Source: Buxus sempervirens (lineage: Eukaryota; Streptophyta; Magnoliopsida; Buxales; Buxaceae). From it: 64,000 nt of DNA. The position numbers and the translations under genes were made by a program. The stretch lies in contig OX387191.1 in the NCBI GenBank assembly GCA_947561395.2, positions 37,341,439-37,405,438 on the forward strand, in the 5' to 3' direction. The notes under the pieces are model-generated. The model was not told the origin of the DNA, did no database searches, and worked only from the letters and a program-made list of their open reading frames with translations. Shown piece after piece: positions 23,752-35,666 of the stretch. Every line of letters starts with the position of its first letter. The stretch's first letter is position 1.

Positions 23752-26170
23752 TGTAAGACCTCGAAGTTTCCTAAATATAAAATTAAATGAATAATTAATA
23801 TTCTTGAGGATTATTATTGATAGAAATATTTTTTTAATGTTGGTGATATCATAATTAGTGGAGATCCAAAGTTAGGCGCAGATCCGACCGTCTGATTGTG
23901 AGATATCGATGTATGATCAATAGTTTAATTCTGATGACTTGTGATTGGGCAAGGTACATTGAGTTTTATGTAAGTGTGTTGCGTGGGATAGAAGTTATAT
24001 AAATACATTAAAATAACCTAGCGGAATACAAGTGGTATTCTAAGCGTATTGCTCGTATTCGTCAGCTGCAAGAGAGAAAGAGAGAGAGACTGAGAACGAC
24101 CGGAGGAGAAGAAGAGAAGAAGGAGGAAGAAGGGAGGATGCTTGTCTTGTGTTCTTCATCATCTGGAGAGTGCCTTGTGTCTTCGAGCGCTGCGGTTTAG
24201 AGAAGGAAGAGGAGAACGCACGATAGAGGTAGGTAGCACTGTGTTTTATCGCTTGTTTTGTATTCACGATTGGTTTAATCCCCATTGCATGTTTTTGTAT
24301 TGTATAATCATGTATTTAGTTTGATAACAACCTTATAAGTATGTTAGAATGATATTGGACGTGAAAAATCAAGTTTTGAAACACTGTTTGTTCGTTTTTT
24401 AGAGACCGCTGAGTTTCCTGTGCTCAACGATCCTCGGTGCTCCTAGGGCTCATTGAAAAAATTAGACCGCTTGAGACAGCTTACTAACTTATCGTCGGCA
24501 ATCGAATTTGAACTACCGCCTACCCTAGACCGCCTGAGCAATCCTAGGCGATCCTAAGCACTCTGTGCAGAAAATGCAGATTTTCGTATTTTTAACCCCT
24601 GATTCAATTCTAAACTATTTTTAATCAAATTTAACCTTTAAATAAGACGTTTTAAGACCAAAATAAATTAACAATTCCCTGTTTTACAAAAGGAGAAAAA
24701 TAGGAAGGTATTTAGGGTAATTAGTGGCCAAGCTTTGTAAATAGCAATATACCCAAGTTTTGGAGGAACTGAATTTGTAAACTTGAATTAATTAATTAAC
24801 ATGTAAATTTATACTGTTAACCAGAATATTTTATACAAGATTTCCATATCAGATCTTGAACCCAGTTAACCCAATAAGGAAGGAAATTACAGATATAACC
24901 ATTATATGCCGCTAGACACTACTACTTACAAAAATATTAGTCCTGAAGGATTGTTGGTGTCTAGTGGGCATAGCTGGTTATGGATCCATAGTTTTGGCTA
25001 GATAGCTAAGGGATATTTCATTTGGGTTGAGTTACTCCCTGTTGCAAACGCGCTTCCTTTGCAAGTTGGTTTGCCTTGGAGGATCCTATGTCTGGAGGGA
25101 CACCCCGGTGCTCCGCTGGTGATTCCCTGTACATGTGGATAAGCGACCATCTCCATGTATTGATTCTGGTACTGCATGCTGGTGGTACTTGCCAATTCGG
25201 TTGAGTTTGTGTGTAATAAGTCGATGACTACGGCTCTTATCTAAGGTGATCTTCACGGGTTTGAGTATCATTAGTAGCGTCGCCCATAAGCCGCACGGTG
25301 GTATAGCATATGGATGAGAGTCATCTCAAATGTGTATCTTTCTTTATGAGTCCTACAATGATACTAAGATCACAAACACTTATTTCTGATGTTGTTCACA
25401 TGCAGGATGCATGTATTGGATGTTATGATTGGATGTGACTGTTTAGTACATCCCGGATTTTATATTGGATTCTATTATTGATTTCTGAATCATGATCTTG
25501 ATATACTTTATCTGTTCACAAATACTTAAACTGTTTTACATGCTGATTTGTGTTCCATGATCGATATAAATGTTTATAAGAGCCTGTTTACTCGAGATTG
25601 CTTATTTGAGCATGAAAATCTATTTTATTGATTATGAACTGTTTATAGCATGCATGTGTTGTCTACTGAGATATTTGTATCTCACCCTACTTCTTTATGT
25701 TATTTTTCAGCTGATATGAGAGAGGGGGATCATAATGGTGATTACCAGAGTGATCTTGTGGGCTATACTCCGGAGGATTATTTCTACCCAGATTTGATTT
25801 GGGGTTGCGGATAGATGATATTTTTATGGAGTTATTTGATAGTTGATCCTTTTATATTCGGTTTTGATGTATCTGAGAGATTGAGAGTTTAGTACCTTTT
25901 TATACCAGACTTGAACCTGTTGACATGGATTGGATTATTTAATTTATGATGATGTTAGGCTACACTTCCGTACAATAATGTTTTCCACACTCTGATAGAT
26001 ATTTGATAAAGGATTATTTAACTTTTCAGTCTGGTTATTTATTGATTATTATTTGATATGGGCCAGTAGCATCTCGAATTCGGTTGTTGGGCTGAATTCA
26101 GGTTGCTATAGTGACGAACCGAATTCGGGTCAAGGTCAGTTTTTCATTGACCTGGGTTTGAAGCGTTACA
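23752..26170 (+). mobile_element. Solo LTR H, chromovirus family (2419 bp)
   Basis: Starts TGTAAGACCTCG, ends GAAGCGTTACA. Perfect duplication TCAAG at 23747-23751 and 26171-26175. TATA box TTATATAAATAC near 23996. A purine-rich first exon (24060-24228) ends GAG/GTAGGTAGC (GT at 24229), and acceptor TATTTTTCAG ends at 25710, preceded by the branch-point block from 25648. A palindrome-like cluster of CCGCTGAG / GATCCTCGG type lies at 24405-24580, within the predicted intron. Confidence 0.9.
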
Positions 26171-26894
26171 TCAAGGGACTACTTACCTGGTTCTAAGAAC
26201 TTAAATCCTTCCTAAAGCACTGCTAGATCACTCCTAAGAATGCCAAACGTGCCCAGCAAGCCTCGATCACCTCTGGGTTAAGAAAATCATCACTTTTAGA
26301 GATTTAACAACAAATTTATCTTCCCAAAACAGAGCTTCTCTTTAGTTTGCTCTTACCTGAGTTTTTGTGCACGAAAATCCTCTCTTTTCCTTCTCTATGC
26401 CGGCTCCAACAGGTTGTTTTAGGGTTAGGTTTGATCACAAGAAGCTAAGAGAAGAATAGAGGAATAACACCAAAAGTGGACGGCTGCTCTTCTTTAGGTT
26501 TGAACGTGAGTTGTCCATGCGTAATTAGGTTTTGTTTATTAATTTGTTCCCTATTACTTATTTGCCCTCCTTCTTCAAGCGAAACCATTAAACCCAACTA
26601 ATCCTTAAACCAAACCAATTCTTTGGGTCAACCCACTTCCTTAGGGTTCGACCAACTCTTTTTTATTCTCCTTAGTTATAATAAAATTAATTCTTACTAA
26701 TATAAACCATAGCAACAATAATTATTATATTAAATTAATACCTAGTCCATAATCATGAACTCACCTTATATAGGCTCTCCTATCATCTCCGGTTCATCTT
26801 GAACTCCTCCGGGTTGAACCAAAATTTCATCTCCTGCATATTATTAACCAATAAGTCTATTGATTTATTTATTACTAAAATCTGGGATTTTACA
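26171..26894 (-). mobile_element. Chromovirus LTR I, sense-5' part (U3) with splice donor
   Basis: Sense start TGTAAAATCCCAG at 26894, directly after the polypurine tract. A donor-like CCAG/GTAAGTAGTCC lies at 26190-26177 in sense. H is inserted 6 bp beyond it. Confidence 0.82.
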
Positions 26895-27304
26895 CTCTCC
26901 CCCCTACAAATGAATTTCGTCTTCGAAATTTTACCTCTAGATTCCTCAAATAAGGACGGGTACTTCTTCTTCATTTCAGATTCCAACTCCCAAGTGGCTT
27001 CTTCCACTGTATGACTCTGACACAGCACTTTAACAATTGGAATCACTTTTGTACGAAGGATCTACTTACGTCTGTCTAATATCTGCACCGGATGCTCTTC
27101 ATAAGTCAAATTCTCACGTATGACCAAAGGCTTGTCGTTAATGATATGACTAGAGTCATGCACATATCGCCTTAGCATCAAAACATGGAACACGTCGTGA
27201 ACTGCTCCAATTGATGATGGTAATGCTAAGTGGTATGCCATGGGTCCTACTGCACCAATAATTCCCTTCTGCAAGATGCCACAATCATGAACCCAAAATA
27301 CCAC
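26783..27304 (-). pseudogene. Chromovirus integrase C-terminus with chromodomain-like tail
   Basis: One reading frame from 27304 to about 26900, with a single internal TAG at 27064-27062. The first half has AYHLALPSSIGAVHDVFHV and LTYEEHPVQILDRR, the integrase C-terminal segment of Tekay/Del-type Ty3/gypsy elements. After the stop, VIPIVKVLCQSHTVEEATWE matches the chromodomain-like tail. It then runs into the polypurine stretch (sense GTAGGGGGGAGAG) and the LTR. The upstream 120 bp (27305-27421) do not align clearly to integrase. It would have directed integration; now dead. Confidence 0.9.
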
Positions 27305-28489
27305 TCTTCCCTGCTACATAAACGCACAGCCGAAAACCAACTCGGTAGGCATCTCATTAATTATATAAATATCCTCGCTACCCAAAAACACAACCAAAAC
27401 TGGAGCTATAGACAATTGTAACTTCGATTACTGAAAATCATTCTCACATCTATCACTACATAAATTCCACTGCTTTCTTTGTTAGAATCGATAGAAAAGC
27501 TGCAATCTGTAAGAAATTCTTTGTAAATCTCTCGTAGTATGCACCTCGAGCTCTTTTGATTAGAGTAAACCGCAAGCTTTTATCCCATAATGTAATGCCT
27601 CAAAATTTTAATGTAACTATTATATCTACCAACACTAAATACTGACAGAGGAAATGCTTCTCATGTTATCTCATCCTTTATCTTCTAAATCCCCCACACT
27701 TCCACTACGCATTCATTAATTTCCAAATTACCAATTCATCCATAATAAATAATACTCACTTATAATTTCTTATTCTCAATATCCATACTCACTCATAAAA
27801 TACCCCAAAGTAACTCAGAAGAGAATATCATAACTTGCTGTCACTAACCCTTTTCGTATATGTATACCTATATGAAGGGTAGGGAAGAAATCATGCAAAT
27901 CCCCTTCTGGCTCAAATTAAACAAATATAATACACAATAGTTTCCTATACACATAGAAATATTACACTACATACCCCATTTGTATAAAGCTTAATACCCA
28001 AGTATGTGTTCAGAATTGGCCAATGCCTTACACTACCGGAGTATGGCTATATACAATTAGCTCATCACCCAATTAAGCACCCATTTATGCATGCAAGTAT
28101 TGTGTGCTTAATCAAACATCACCAACATCTTGCTTCATATATGTGCATTGAACAGCTTAAAATTATATCAAAAACCTCAAGCCTTCATCTTACTACTTAT
28201 CTCAATATCAATTGATTTTTAGAATTCTCAATTTCCTTCTGAATTGATCTAATTAATAATAATAATACTTTACATCACAATTAACAAACCATATCACCAC
28301 AGTCAAATGCATATATAATATATGAACAAGTACTTACCTTCAATGCTAAAGGCTGCTGCTAAATTATATAGAAAGAGCACTCAAAACCTAGATTTCCTAT
28401 TTAAAGGATGCTATCTAACGAGCACTCAATCCCCAAAGCCATCCTATGGGTTTCTTAGATCATGTTTTCTATCAAAACTCTGATATCGC
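27305..28489 (-). other. Remnant interior of element J, no recognisable gene
   Basis: AT-rich, no convincing frame. The right end has ATCAAAACTCTGATATCGC (28471-28489), which could be a decayed initiator-tRNA primer site (sense form TGGTATCAGAGC) at the edge of the 5' LTR. The deletion junction between I and J material should lie within this stretch. Confidence 0.5.
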
Positions 28490-29050
28490 TCTAATCCTAG
28501 TTACGTGACCTATACCGTAACTCGTCACCGAAGGGTTACCCTTCCACCCAGGAACGCAATTCAGAGTAAGGAAAACATGAATGACCAGTAAAATAAATAA
28601 CCAGAGTCAACTAAAACCCGACTCAAACTAAAATATCAAAACTCTAATCGGAACTCACTTGACCACAGCTTTTACCCTTTGATATCGTCTTTTCCAAGAT
28701 CTAAAAATAAAACAAAACAACACGGTATGAGATACGAATATCTCAGTAAGTAGCACATGCATGCTCATAAACATTTTTATTAGTTCTAAAAGATGCTTCA
28801 GATTAAAATATGCATCCGAGACAATAGCGCGAATAAACCAGATAATCCCACTATGAGATATCAATAGATACCAGACATCTAGAATAAATTTAAATGTCAA
28901 TCAAATTTGAGTATCAATCATAATGAACAAGTCATAGCAGGACTCATGGATTAGCGTGTCTGTAAATTGAGATAACCACCCTTAGCCAAGTTGCCACCTC
29001 ACGACTCACGGGTAGACGCCGCGCACAGTCATCGCCTGGAGTGGAGCACC
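28490..29050 (-). mobile_element. 5' LTR of element J, sense-3' segment
   Basis: Aligns with 20490-21060. The first bases have diverged. Acceptor block at 28701-28765 (sense ...TTTTTAG/ATCTTGG). K is inserted after GCACC. Confidence 0.82.
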
Positions 29051-32000
29051 TGTAATGCCCCGGTTCTGGTTCAAATTTTTCCAGACCCGAGGTGTTCTGA
29101 TAAGTAACAAAAGCAACTAAAATCCAGATCAAATTAAAACTGTTATTAATTACATCATCAGAGTTATATGCAGAAACAAAAAATAATATTCACTAACAAT
29201 TAATCTTTAACCTTTACAATTTCCTTAAGCTCATGAAACTAGTCTACAACTAAACTGGCTACACCTTTTACATACTAGCCCAATGCTTGTCGTCCTCGAC
29301 AAGATTACCTGAAAAATTGGGGAAAACTGGAGTGAAAATAAATCTCAACAAGTAGCAAGGTGCATGCATGAAATCAATACATGTTTATATAAAATAAGTC
29401 ATGAGGTATGCGATTAACCCAAACAACAACAACAACTAAAAAACGATAATATAGAAATCATGACAAATAGCATACCACCCTGTAACATCACATAATGAAA
29501 AATAATTACAACCACCAAGAAGTATCCCACCGAGTGCACGGTCCGAGGATAAAATGGCAACAGCCACCAAATAATATTCTTCCCACTGAATACACGGATT
29601 TAGGAAGTAAATACCAATAACAAGCTTCCCACTGAGTACATGGATTTAAGAAGTATCCCATTGAGTACACGGATTTAGGATAACCACAATTAACCAGCTT
29701 CCCACCGAGTACACGGATTTAGGAAGTATCCCGCCGAGTACATGAACGGAGGATAAAAGGCACCAGCCTCAAAACAAGTAACTAGCCACAAAACAACAAG
29801 TAACCAGCTGCAAAACAACATGTAACCAACTACAAAACAACAAGTACCCAACTACAAAACAACAAGTAACTTGCTACAAAACAACAAGTAACCAACTACA
29901 AAACAAGTAACTATCCACCAAACAACAAGTAACTAGCTATAAAACAACCATTAACGATCTTCCCACCGAGTACACGGATTAGGAAGTATCCCACCGAGTA
30001 TACAGACTTAGGATAAACAAATAACCATCTTCCCACCGAGTACACGAATTTGGGATAAACAAATAACCAAATCCGCCCTGCAGAAATAATAAACCAGGCA
30101 CCTGCCTTGTCACAACTGTGACCCAAAAACCCACACAAGTGGAATCAAATATATATCTCAAGATCATGGTTTCAATGGGCAAAATAATCCGGGCATATGT
30201 AAAATCATTCGGCCCTCAAAACATGTCTAGATAAACCAAATACAGGTGTAGGAACTCTTAAAATGAAGTTTGGTTAAGAATAGAATTATTTGGAACAAAG
30301 GTATTAAGTTGAAAAGCCTCTTTGATAAAATCTACCCAAAATCTTTATAAAAATGAATTTTAAACATCCACCAGTGCAAACAATCTCTAAATACCCTAAA
30401 CTTGATGGTACATAAGTTAAAAAATGGATAAGAACAATTCCGTAGTGAAAAACTAGGCTGAAAGGCCAATTTTCAAAATCTAACAGACAGGGCGCTCGAG
30501 CAGCAGTTGGGCGCTCGAACGGCCTAACAATTTGGTCGTTTCAAGGTTGGTCGCTCGAGCGACTGTTCAGGCGATAGTTTAATCTGGGAAAATAGCTCTC
30601 GGGTTTTGAATAATCACATAGGGCGCTCGAGTGACTGCTCAGGCGGCCCGATACGTTAAAAAAATCCGCAAGTTTATGAAATTCAATAAAAATTCCACAA
30701 CTCAATATCCAATGCATCAAATCCATTATAAATCATTCTAAAACACTTTATAAACATGTTAGAACAATTTAAACAAAATAAAACTTCATTTATAATTCAA
30801 ATTGTATCAAAACTAATCATATAACCATACTTTAATAGTTTTGAAGAAAACCCCAAACAAACACATAACACCTACGAAAATCCTTGTCTAAATGAACATG
30901 GTTTGTTTCTAAATCATCTCATAATATATCTAAATAATAAAACACGAAAATCATGCAATTCCTCCAATTTTCTAAGTGTTTGCTACCTGCCTTTTTTGAT
31001 GAACCCAGATTTGTCAAAAGCTCCTTCTGTGCCCATTTTATGATCTCAATCGTACCATTTTAGACTTCTCCAATTCAAATCTCCACCATTCAGTTTGAAG
31101 TCCTCCATGAGTAGATTAAACCCCTAAAATTTCAGTCCATTCCAACGGTTGGATCTTCTTATCTCGTTGTTCGAAGTTGGCTAGTAGGTCATCTCTACAA
31201 CTCCTATTTCCTTCTAAATCTAATTTTTCACCAATTTTCTAGGTTAATTCGCACCACCTCAGACTCCTCCAAATTTGATCTCCACCGTTCAGATTAAAGT
31301 ACCTCAAGTGAAGATCATAACCTCCAAATTTTATGACGATCCAACGACTGGATCTCCGAGGATTGTCATTCAAAGTCTGCTGATCGGACCTCTACAGCAC
31401 CTCCCTTTTCTTTTCTTTTTTCCTTCTCTTTTCTCTCATTATCTTCTTCCCCTTATTTTTCTCCAAGCCCTAGCACGAATTCCCCTCTTTTTCTCCTTAT
31501 TTTTTATTTGCTAAAAACCCTAAACCTTCCCTAGACCTTCCCTTTTATAAGCTCACTTAATTAGAAGTCCTAATAGGTTTAGAAGACCTTCTAAATAAAT
31601 TCCTAGTTTTTCTCCACCTTATAATTCTCTACTAGTACTATTCCAATTAAATCCCTCATTATCTAAACTCTTCTTTCTAGCTAATTTTCGTGCATATTTA
31701 ATTCCTTATTTTAAAATATTACTAAAACACCCCAAAGCTCCTCTTATCCCCAAATTTAAAGCTCCTTATTAACCATAATCACCAATGTACCATTTTCCCT
31801 TCTTTTAAGCCTTAAATTTGCTATTTAAATTCAGCTAAACTAAAATTTGGCTTAATTAAGTTTCTTGACTTATTAATTAATTATTTTATTCTTTTCATGG
31901 ATTTGACTAATTAGAAATTACCAGAATACCCTTTTCTTTTATTTCCTTACTAAATCTTTAAATTTATTCACAATTCCTCAAATATTATTCTTCTTGTTAT

Positions 32001-32150
32001 TTCTTCATGTTCTTCAAATTCTTCTTTATAATATAAGTTAGATTCCTATTTTACCTTTCTAATAACCTTTACTTCTAAATCTTTCTAATTTATTCATTAA
32101 TTATTTATTTATTGATTTATTTTAATTTTAGGAAAATCCAAGGTTTTACA
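29051..32150 (-). mobile_element. Solo LTR K, chromovirus family (3100 bp)
   Basis: Plus-strand start TGTAATGCCCCGG, end CAAGGTTTTACA; perfect duplication GCACC at 29046-29050 and 32151-32155. Sense TATA (CTTATAAAAGGG) at about 31548-31537; donor-like AAAG/GCAGGTAGC near 30990; palindrome cluster 30488-30655; acceptor (sense TTTTTCAG) at 29309-29310. Contains CCGAGTACACGG repeats and a 22-bp array. Confidence 0.9.
29774..29946. repeat. Eight 22-bp units (AACAAGTAACCAACTACAAA-type) in LTR K
   Basis: Eight near-identical units with a few substitutions; the first and seventh are shortened. Simple local amplification between two blocks of the CCGAGTACACGG motif. Confidence 0.88.
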
Positions 32151-32664
32151 GCACCCACGCATGGGTTAGCATGAAACAACCCAGTCAACATTCATCAAAC
32201 CATACACACGCACGCAACGCACGCGTACTCATACACACAAAGACCTCACCGATCACACACAGCAGAAATGGGTTGCCGCAGCCCTCTATCCCACAAGAAA
32301 GCCTCACCGATCCCACACGGTGGAAATGCGAATATGGCCCAGGGTGTTAACTCAACAAGTCAGCACTAATACACTATCAAGATTGACCATGGATCCATAA
32401 CCATTTCTAGGCCCACTAGACTCAACACAAATCAATGTTAAAACCTATAAAACAGTTTAAAATCAATCTCACAAAGGCGCCGCTTGCCTAAAACACAAAA
32501 CCATATCGAGTGAATCTCTTGTTCACTTTCCTTTAAATCCCTAGGCCTCACGTCCTTCCGGATTATCCTGGGCTCTGAGCCCCTTTGCAAGTCCACAAGA
32601 AGCCTCAGCTTCATCATTCAAATCACATACTCAAAACGTTTTACCAAACCAAAATATTGATACC
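32151..32664 (-). mobile_element. 5' LTR of element J, middle segment
   Basis: Aligns with 21046-21555 of the J-type 3' LTR. Lies between solo LTRs K and L. Non-coding. Confidence 0.82.
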
Positions 32665-35600
32665 TGTAAAATCATGAATTTTCACATAATAAATAAATAA
32701 ATAATAAATAAAGGAAATATGAGTTTAAGTCCTAGTTCAAATAAAAAGTGAAGATTAGAGGATAAGTAATTCAAATAAGTAGTAAGTTGTAAATAAAGAA
32801 GGAATCTTGAGGAAATTAGCCAAAAAGGGTAAAAAGGGTATTTTGGTAATTTTCAGAAAAGCGTAATTTATGAAACAAATCATTAAATAATAACTAGGAT
32901 TAGAAAATAGAAGAAAATAATTTAATTAGACAAGTTGGGAATTAAAAGGAATTAATAAAAGCCCAAATGAGGAAAAAAGGGTAATGGGTAATTAGGAGAT
33001 TTCAAGCCTTAATTAGGAGAGAAGTAACTTAATTTGGGTTTTAGGTGATATTAGGGTTTAAGTAATTATTATGCACGAAAATAGGTTGTAAGTAGGAGTT
33101 TAGATGATAAGAGATTTAATTAGTATTATTTTAGTAGAAAAATAGAAGGTGGAGAAAAAGTAGGAATTAATTTGAAGGAGTTAGACTTTAATTAGACATT
33201 GGTTGGGTTAGCCCAAATTAAAGGAACCTATTAGGGTTGGTTTAGGAGTTCTAAAGCCAAATATAAATAGGAGATTAAGGTGAGACAAGAGAGGATTTTC
33301 GTGGGTTTTATAATGAGAGAAAAGAGGGAGAGAAAGGAAGAAAGCTGTTAATGGAGTTATCCGACCAGTCTCCATCAGATCACGATCGGGGAAAATCCGT
33401 ACGGTGGATCGACTTCAAATTTGGAGGTTTTGATCTTCACTGATGGACATACAATGTGAACGGTTGACATTTGAATTGGAGAACTTTAGGTTGGTGCGTT
33501 TGCGAGCAGAAGTTAGGTTCAAAATTAGAAACTTCAGTGGAAGATGGATTTTAGCGTATAAAGCAAGTAGTAACCCTTGGAAAACTGGAGGAACTGCTTG
33601 ATTTCATTTTCTGTGATTTAATATGGGTTGAATGGATTAGTTGGAACTGTATTTATATGGAATCAAAGTATTTATATTTTAATGATTGGTATTCTTGAAG
33701 GATTTGTTAAAGTAAAGAAGAAAACTTGGTTTGATCATGTAAATAATCGTAAGATTGTATTTAATTGAAATAAATTAATCTAGAAGGCTTTAAATATGAT
33801 TTAGAATGTTAGTAGATTAATTTAGACTGATTGAACATATAGCAAAAGCCTAAAAATCCGAAATTGGAAAATCTAGAAATTTATAGTAGAAATTTGCACG
33901 AGCGCCTAGGACCGCCTAGCCCTGTAGAGGTAGGCGCTCTATGTAGATTTTGTAGATTTTTTGGATTTTGTAATGCAAATAAATATCCAATAAATTTTTT
34001 GATTAGTTAAGCAAACTAGCATCTTTATAAAGACCTAATTAAGGTACAAAAATTTATAAAATTAAATTGGAAAAATTAACCAATTAATTGAAGATTATAA
34101 TGTAAGGTTTGTGCACAAAAGGGTCAAATGGTATGGGATATTGATAGAAATAATACTACTGGAATTTATAGAGTAAAAAAATCTCCTAAACTTTATTTTA
34201 GGTCTGTAGGACATGCTAGAGAATAAAAATACAGAAAACTTAAAAAGAAACTATCCTAAGTATTAAGATGGGAACTTGGTTTATAATAAAAGGATTAATT
34301 TGGAAACCTCTAAGCAAGATTTGATTTACTTTTATTTGAGTTTTAAATATGAATATTGGCTATTGGAATTGCATAAACTTTGAGTTTTAGCGAACTTATA
34401 ATTCATGGGTTGTATTTTGAATATAATTAAAGAATTGCATATGTTACCATGCAAAAAGCTGTATTTGGGTTTTCAAGGATTGAATTATGGTTTTCTTTTG
34501 GAATTGAATATTTTGGTATGGATTAGTATGTGGTATGATGTTATTTGCTTTTCTTTTACGGTTGAGTGGTACGACTTCTGTGGTTGAGTTGATACTAGCT
34601 TTTACGGCAGAGTTGGGTAATCCTCTGTGTAGAGATGTGTAATCTTTTACGGGTAAAAGTGTGTATGGCTCCTACAGTAGTTTGTCTTCCCGTATGTGGT
34701 TTTATCGTGGTTTGTATCAGTGGGCTTAGCTGTATATGGATCCATAGTTTTGGCTAGTTAGCTAAGTGGTATTTAGTTTTGGTTGAGTTACTCCTATGTG
34801 TGAGCGCGCTTCCCTTGCAAGTTAGTTTGCTCTGGAAGGTCCTATGTCTGGAGGGAGACCCCGGTGCTCCGCTGGTGATTCCCTGCACATGTGGATAAGC
34901 GATCACTTCCATGTATTGATTCCGTTGCTACATGCTGGTGGTACATGTCAACTATGTTGAATTCGTGCGCAGTAAGTCGGTGACTACGGCTCTTGTCTAA
35001 GCTGCACTGCATGGGGCTTGAGTATCATTAGTAGTACTACCCCTAAGCCGCACGGTGGTATAGCATTGAGTCGAGTGTCATCTCAAATATTTATCATCTT
35101 TGTGAGTCCTGCAATAGCAAGTATTTTATCGTCTTCGTCGATTTTACCTCGATAACATCTAATTATTGGTATTTATGCATGATTATTTGTTTTATTGCTT
35201 TATTTGGAATTTCCATCGATAACTTGAGTTCATCGCTTAATCGTGGATTAATCGCATACCTCATGACTATTTGCTTACACTGTTTCTAATTGCATGCATC
35301 TTCTACTTGCTGGGATGTAAATCTCACTCCGTTTTCCTTATTTTTCAGGTTGCTTGGAGAGATCACGAAGATGGGGTTTTAATTTGATGGGTAGAATTGT
35401 AATTGGTATTAATGTCACATGTTGATTAGATAAACTTTATTGTAAACTGAATTGATTAAATTAAATAAAGAATTGTTTTATTTTCCATCAAAGCTCTGAT
35501 GTAATTAATTAGTTTTTAAAACTATTGTGAATCTTAGTTTGTATCTGACCCCAGCTTCGTGGTAACACCTCGGGTTTGGTTGTTGAACTGGACTTGGGTT

Positions 35601-35666
35601 GTTATAGTAGCGAACCGGGTTCGGGTTGGGTGCCGAATTGCACTGACCCGGGTTCGGGGCGTTACA
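32665..35666 (+). mobile_element. Solo LTR L, chromovirus family (3002 bp)
   Basis: Starts TGTAAAATCATG, ends GGTTCGGGGCGTTACA. Perfect duplication ATACC at 32660-32664 and 35667-35671. TATA ATATAAATAGG near 33262; a first exon follows; donor-like ATAAA/GCAAGTAG near 33568 has GC instead of GT, as in Q. GCGCCTAGGACCGCC palindrome cluster 33898-33945. Acceptor TATTTTTCAG ends at 35348. Confidence 0.9.
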
